A stretch of 64,000 nt of DNA, from positions 1 to 64,000 of the forward strand of contig NZ_JAWKWO010000002.1 of NCBI RefSeq assembly GCF_041397485.1. Direction: 5' to 3'. A program made the translations under genes and the position numbers. This stretch comes from Zhengella sp020637775 (GTDB taxonomy: Bacteria > Pseudomonadota > Alphaproteobacteria > Rhizobiales > Rhizobiaceae). The notes under the pieces were generated by a model. That model did not search any database. It saw nothing but the letters and a program-made list of their open reading frames with translations, and was not told the origin of the DNA. How positions within the stretch are numbered: the first letter of the stretch is position 1; each line of letters starts with the position of its first letter. Positions 61,647 to 64,000 of the stretch are shown here, in pieces.

Positions 61647-62128
61647 ACATGCGATGGGTTATGGCGCTGATCGGCTTGGCCACGTTGGCCGATCAACTGA
61701 CAAAAGCCGCAGCGCTGTCCTTGCTTTCGCGTGGCGAGGTGGTGCCGGTTCTTCCCGGCTTCAACCTGACGCTCGGCTTCAATGAGGGTGCGAGCTTCGG
61801 CATGCTGTCGGGCGTCATGGCTGGCAGACCGGTCCTGATGGCAGCTCTGACCGGCGTCTTGACGTTGATCTTCGCCGTGATGGCCTTCCGTGCCCGCCAC
61901 CCATTGGAGCGGGGCGGGCTGGCGCTGGTGGTTGGCGGGGCGCTCGGCAACATCATCGACCGGCTGCGGCAGGGCGCCGTCACTGATTTTCTCGATCTCT
62001 ACTGGCGTGACTGGCACTGGCCCACGTTCAATGGTGCGGATATCGCGATAACCTTGGGTGCGCTCTGCATCCTTGTCGCCTCTTTTCCGTCACGCGGCCG
62101 AAAGGAGCCTGTTGTTGACCGACCCTGA
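61643..62128 (+). CDS. lspA: LspA, lipoprotein signal peptidase
   Basis: A 161-residue, four-segment membrane aspartyl peptidase. Family motifs are present: FNEGASFG, the first catalytic Asp in GNIIDRLRQG and the second in FNGADIA. It cleaves prolipoprotein signal peptides. In plasmid metal-resistance operons an LspA copy often accompanies Pb/Cd ATPases (as in pbr loci). It overlaps the genes on both sides. Confidence 0.92.
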   Translation: MNMRWVMALIGLATLADQLTKAAALSLLSRGEVVPVLPGFNLTLGFNEGASFGMLSGVMAGRPVLMAALTGVLTLIFAVMAFRARHPLERGGLALVVGGALGNIIDRLRQGAVTDFLDLYWRDWHWPTFNGADIAITLGALCILVASFPSRGRKEPVVDRP

Positions 62129-62552
62129 ATCCCAGCGGCTGAACCGCGACGAGCTTCTCATCACGGTCGCGTTCCTGATCGCAATGGCTGCGACGCTTGG
62201 CGCGCTTTTCATCGGCGAAGTGCTGGGGCAGATGCCCTGCACGCTTTGCTGGTATCAGCGCATCGCGATGTTCCCGCTGGTGCCAATCCTCGGCCTGTCG
62301 CTCTGGCGTGGCGATGGGATGGCAAGGCCCTACAGCCTGACGTTGACTCTAGCCGGCATGGCGCTGGCCATTTGGCATTCTGGCCTCTATGCAGGATGGA
62401 TTCCGCAAAGCGTTGCTCCCTGCACAAGGGACGGACCGTCCTGCACCGATCAGGCGCAGGCGATCTTGAGCATCCCGATCCCCTACCTCTCACTGATCGC
62501 GTTTTCCGCGATCCTGATCTGTCTCATCCTGCCGAAAGGAAACCGCCTATGA
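62115..62552 (+). CDS. dsbB: DsbB-like disulfide-bond oxidoreductase
   Basis: A 145-residue, four-segment membrane protein. The first periplasmic loop has CTLCWYQR (C-x-x-C) and the second has a Cys pair in APCTRDGPSC, the DsbB layout, so it should reoxidise the DsbA-like partner downstream through quinone. The start is probably the TTG at 62115, seven bases after GGAG; it overlaps lspA by 14 bp. It overlaps the next gene by ATGA. Confidence 0.88.
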   Translation: MTDPESQRLNRDELLITVAFLIAMAATLGALFIGEVLGQMPCTLCWYQRIAMFPLVPILGLSLWRGDGMARPYSLTLTLAGMALAIWHSGLYAGWIPQSVAPCTRDGPSCTDQAQAILSIPIPYLSLIAFSAILICLILPKGNRL

Positions 62553-63208
62553 ACCGTCGTGCTCTCTTGATCGGGGCCTCTGCCCTCGGCCTTGCCGCTT
62601 TCGGGGGAGGAGCTTTTCTGATGAAACGTCGCCGCAGGGCCGAAGCAGAAGCGGCCGCAGGGGAGACGCCGGCCGCGGACCCGACATTGCTTGTCCGCCC
62701 CTACTCTCCGACTTTCGGCCCTGCGGACGCTCCGGTGACGCTTATTGAGTTCTTCGACCCTTCCTGCGAGGCCTGCCGCGCTTACCATCCAGTGGTTCAG
62801 GAAATCCGCCGTCAGTTCCCGACGCAGGTTCGGGTGGTGTTGCGCTATACGGTGTTTCACGAAGGCTCGGACGAGGCTGTGCGCATCCTCGAGGCCGCGC
62901 GCATGCAGGACAGGTTCGAGCCGGTTCTTGATGCCCTGCTCGAACAGCAGCCAGGCTGGGCGGTACACGGTTCGCCTCAAATGGACGTTGCCTGGGAGAT
63001 AGCTGCCGCTGCCGGCCTCGATGTCGAAAGGGCCGAAAGCGACAGGCTGTTTCCGGGCATAACCGGCACGCTCAATCAGGACTCTGCCGACGTCGAGGCT
63101 CTGGGGATTCGCCAGACACCGACATTCTATGTGAACGAGAAACGGCTGGAGAACTTCAGCCCCGACAGCCTGATCGCTGAAGTCCGCTTCGCCGTGGAGA
63201 ATTCCTGA
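62549..63208 (+). CDS. DsbA/DsbG-like thioredoxin-fold protein
   Basis: A 219-residue exported protein with a Tat-like signal (MNRRALLIGASALGL) and a thioredoxin fold containing FFDPSCEACRAYHP (C-x-x-C) and the cis-Pro loop RQTPTFYV. It forms disulfides in periplasmic proteins, together with the DsbB-like protein just before it. In this context it might protect proteins from thiol-binding metals (inference). It ends seven bases before mntR, which is on the other strand. Confidence 0.9.
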   Translation: MNRRALLIGASALGLAAFGGGAFLMKRRRRAEAEAAAGETPAADPTLLVRPYSPTFGPADAPVTLIEFFDPSCEACRAYHPVVQEIRRQFPTQVRVVLRYTVFHEGSDEAVRILEAARMQDRFEPVLDALLEQQPGWAVHGSPQMDVAWEIAAAAGLDVERAESDRLFPGITGTLNQDSADVEALGIRQTPTFYVNEKRLENFSPDSLIAEVRFAVENS

Positions 63209-63216
63209 CACGGGCG

Positions 63217-63675
63217 TCAGTTGCGGTCGGCAAAGTCCGAAAACAGCGCAAGCGTGCGCTGGCTGACGTGATGCTCGATCCCCTCGGCATCGCGTTCAGC
63301 GGTTTCCGGGTCAAGCCCCAGGCGCAAGAGGAAGCGAAGGACGATCTCGTGCCGCTCGCGGCATTCCTTGGCGAGAGCGCGCCCCTCCTCGGTCAGAAAC
63401 ACCGAGCGATACTTGGCGCGCGTGATCAGACCGTCACGGGCCAGGCGGCCGAGCGTTTTAGCAACCGTCGGCGCCGTCACCCCCATTCGTGCCGCGATGT
63501 CGACGGGCCGCGCTTCGCCTTGCTCATGAATAAGCTCTGCGATCAGCTCGACATAGTCTTCGGCTACTTCGCTGCGCCGCGCCTCTCGAACGCCAATGAA
63601 GGCTTCCACCCGGGCTTCGGCAGGGCGAGCTTCGGATTCCTGGTGTTCTGATGCTAGGTTTTCGTCGGTCGACAT
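63217..63675 (-). CDS. mntR: MntR-type (DtxR-family) metal regulator
   Basis: A 152-residue regulator: winged helix (PVDIAARMGVTAPTVAKTLGRLARDGLI, about 57-84) and a dimerisation part with metal ligands (CRERHEIVLRFL and DAEGIEHHVS). It is close to the MntR branch that senses manganese. It is divergent from the partial copper gene at 63791, so it may regulate that gene as well as itself. It lies directly after the Dsb genes, but on the other strand. Confidence 0.88.
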   Translation of the reverse strand: MSTDENLASEHQESEARPAEARVEAFIGVREARRSEVAEDYVELIAELIHEQGEARPVDIAARMGVTAPTVAKTLGRLARDGLITRAKYRSVFLTEEGRALAKECRERHEIVLRFLLRLGLDPETAERDAEGIEHHVSQRTLALFSDFADRN

Positions 63676-63726
63676 ACTTTACTTTCGCACGAACCCGATT
63701 GACTCGTAAAGTCTTTGCAATGATTA

Positions 63727-63740
63727 TTAGCCGAAGCTAA
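63727..63740. promoter_or_regulatory. Candidate operator between mntR and the partial copper gene
   Basis: A perfect dyad TTAGC-CGAA-GCTAA lies 51 bp upstream of the mntR start and 50 bp upstream of the divergent gene. Its form resembles DtxR/MntR-type boxes with TTAG half-sites. Confidence 0.5.
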
Positions 63741-63790
63741 CTTTTTACGCCATGTCGTGTGTATCTGCGCGGCCGAACGAGACAACGTCC

Positions 63791-64000
63791 ATGACCTCCG
63801 AAAACGAAAAACGAGATCACGACAGAGCCCACGCTCCAGACAACAGTGACTGGGCGTCGGTCTCGGCATCCCGTCGTGCACTGCTCGTCGGCGGACTGGC
63901 CGCGGCGGGGGGAGCTGCTGTCGCGGCGGGCCGAGCGCGGTCGCAATCCCCGCCGGACCCGATGGCGGGGCACGACATGTCCACGCCCACCGATCCCTAC
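63791..64000 (+). CDS. Tat-exported, probable multicopper oxidase, 3' truncated
   Basis: The first 70 residues are inside the window. A twin-arginine-type signal (SASRRALLVGGLAAAGGAA) is followed by a Met/His stretch (DPMAGHDMSTPTDPY) that is typical of multicopper oxidases, which often carry MxxHxM near the N-terminus. The start ATG at 63791 is supported by AACGTCC before it only weakly. It continues past the right edge, so the family is a suggestion from the signal, composition and gene context. Confidence 0.6.
   Translation, partial: MTSENEKRDHDRAHAPDNSDWASVSASRRALLVGGLAAAGGAAVAAGRARSQSPPDPMAGHDMSTPTDPY

Noticed and set aside
63200..63225. Hairpin CTGAC/GTCAG as a two-way terminator between dsbA and mntR
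   Set aside because: The stem is only five pairs and lacks T-runs on both sides.

Overview
The window is about 64 kb of GC-rich alphaproteobacterial accessory DNA. The closest pattern is a conjugative plasmid, or an integrative conjugative element, of the order Hyphomicrobiales (Rhizobiales). The main reasons are a complete Ti-type Trb mating system, Ti-type traCDG and traAFBH arms on either side of an oriT, quorum-sensing traI/traR genes, and an adjoining cargo region typical of rhizobial plasmids. No replication genes (repABC), rRNA, tRNA, CRISPR array or integrase were seen. Both ends cut through genes: a toprim protein on the left and a Tat-exported, probably copper-binding protein on the right.

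Region 1 (1-20 kb) is the DNA-metabolism and anti-restriction side of the backbone. It holds a toprim primase-like protein, two small plasmid proteins, a 1.7-kAA methylase-helicase resembling phage DarB proteins, a ParB-type protein, three unrecognised overlapping genes, an ArdC-type antirestriction protein and a DUF736 protein. Several of these stand alone behind 300-490 bp GC-rich leaders full of hairpins. Between methylase-helicase and parB lies a leftward five-gene operon (7452-12874): an XRE regulator, a zinc-hook SMC-like ATPase, an alpha-helical protein, a CxxC protein and a poly-gamma-glutamate-hydrolase-like enzyme. It looks like a defence or toxin module that I cannot match to a named system, and it is my main candidate for something undescribed.

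Region 2 (19.8-24.4 kb) is a conflict island. A Fic-BID protein of the VbhT type is translationally coupled to a small upstream protein. Convergent to it is a two-gene short-Argonaute system with a DUF4365 nuclease-APAZ protein and a short pAgo, the arrangement known as SPARDA.

Region 3 (25-33.6 kb) is the Dtr half of conjugation: traG-traD-traC to the left and traA-traF-traB-traH-nuclease to the right, with an oriT of five consecutive perfect hairpins plus a Ti/RSF1010-like nick region between them. It is followed by a HigBA toxin-antitoxin pair and a gene (34569-37064) that appears to be an in-frame chimera of an OLD-family ATPase N-terminus and the DEAH-helicase/nuclease part of a type III-like restriction protein.

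Region 4 (37.2-49.3 kb) is the mating apparatus on the minus strand, traI-trbB-C-D-E-J-K-L-F-G-H-I plus one lipoprotein, with traR divergent from traI.

Region 5 (49.4-64 kb) is metal-resistance cargo. An intact IS3-family element has cut a methyltransferase gene. Beyond it is a copper operon (L,D-transpeptidase, small membrane protein, DUF411 protein, second L,D-transpeptidase, cytochrome c, multicopper oxidase), then a second multicopper oxidase broken by a degenerate IS3-family element. The window closes with a MerR/YnfA pair facing a Cd/Zn/Pb P-type ATPase that heads a run of methyltransferase-like, LspA, DsbB-like and DsbA-like genes, then an MntR-type regulator facing the partial copper protein.
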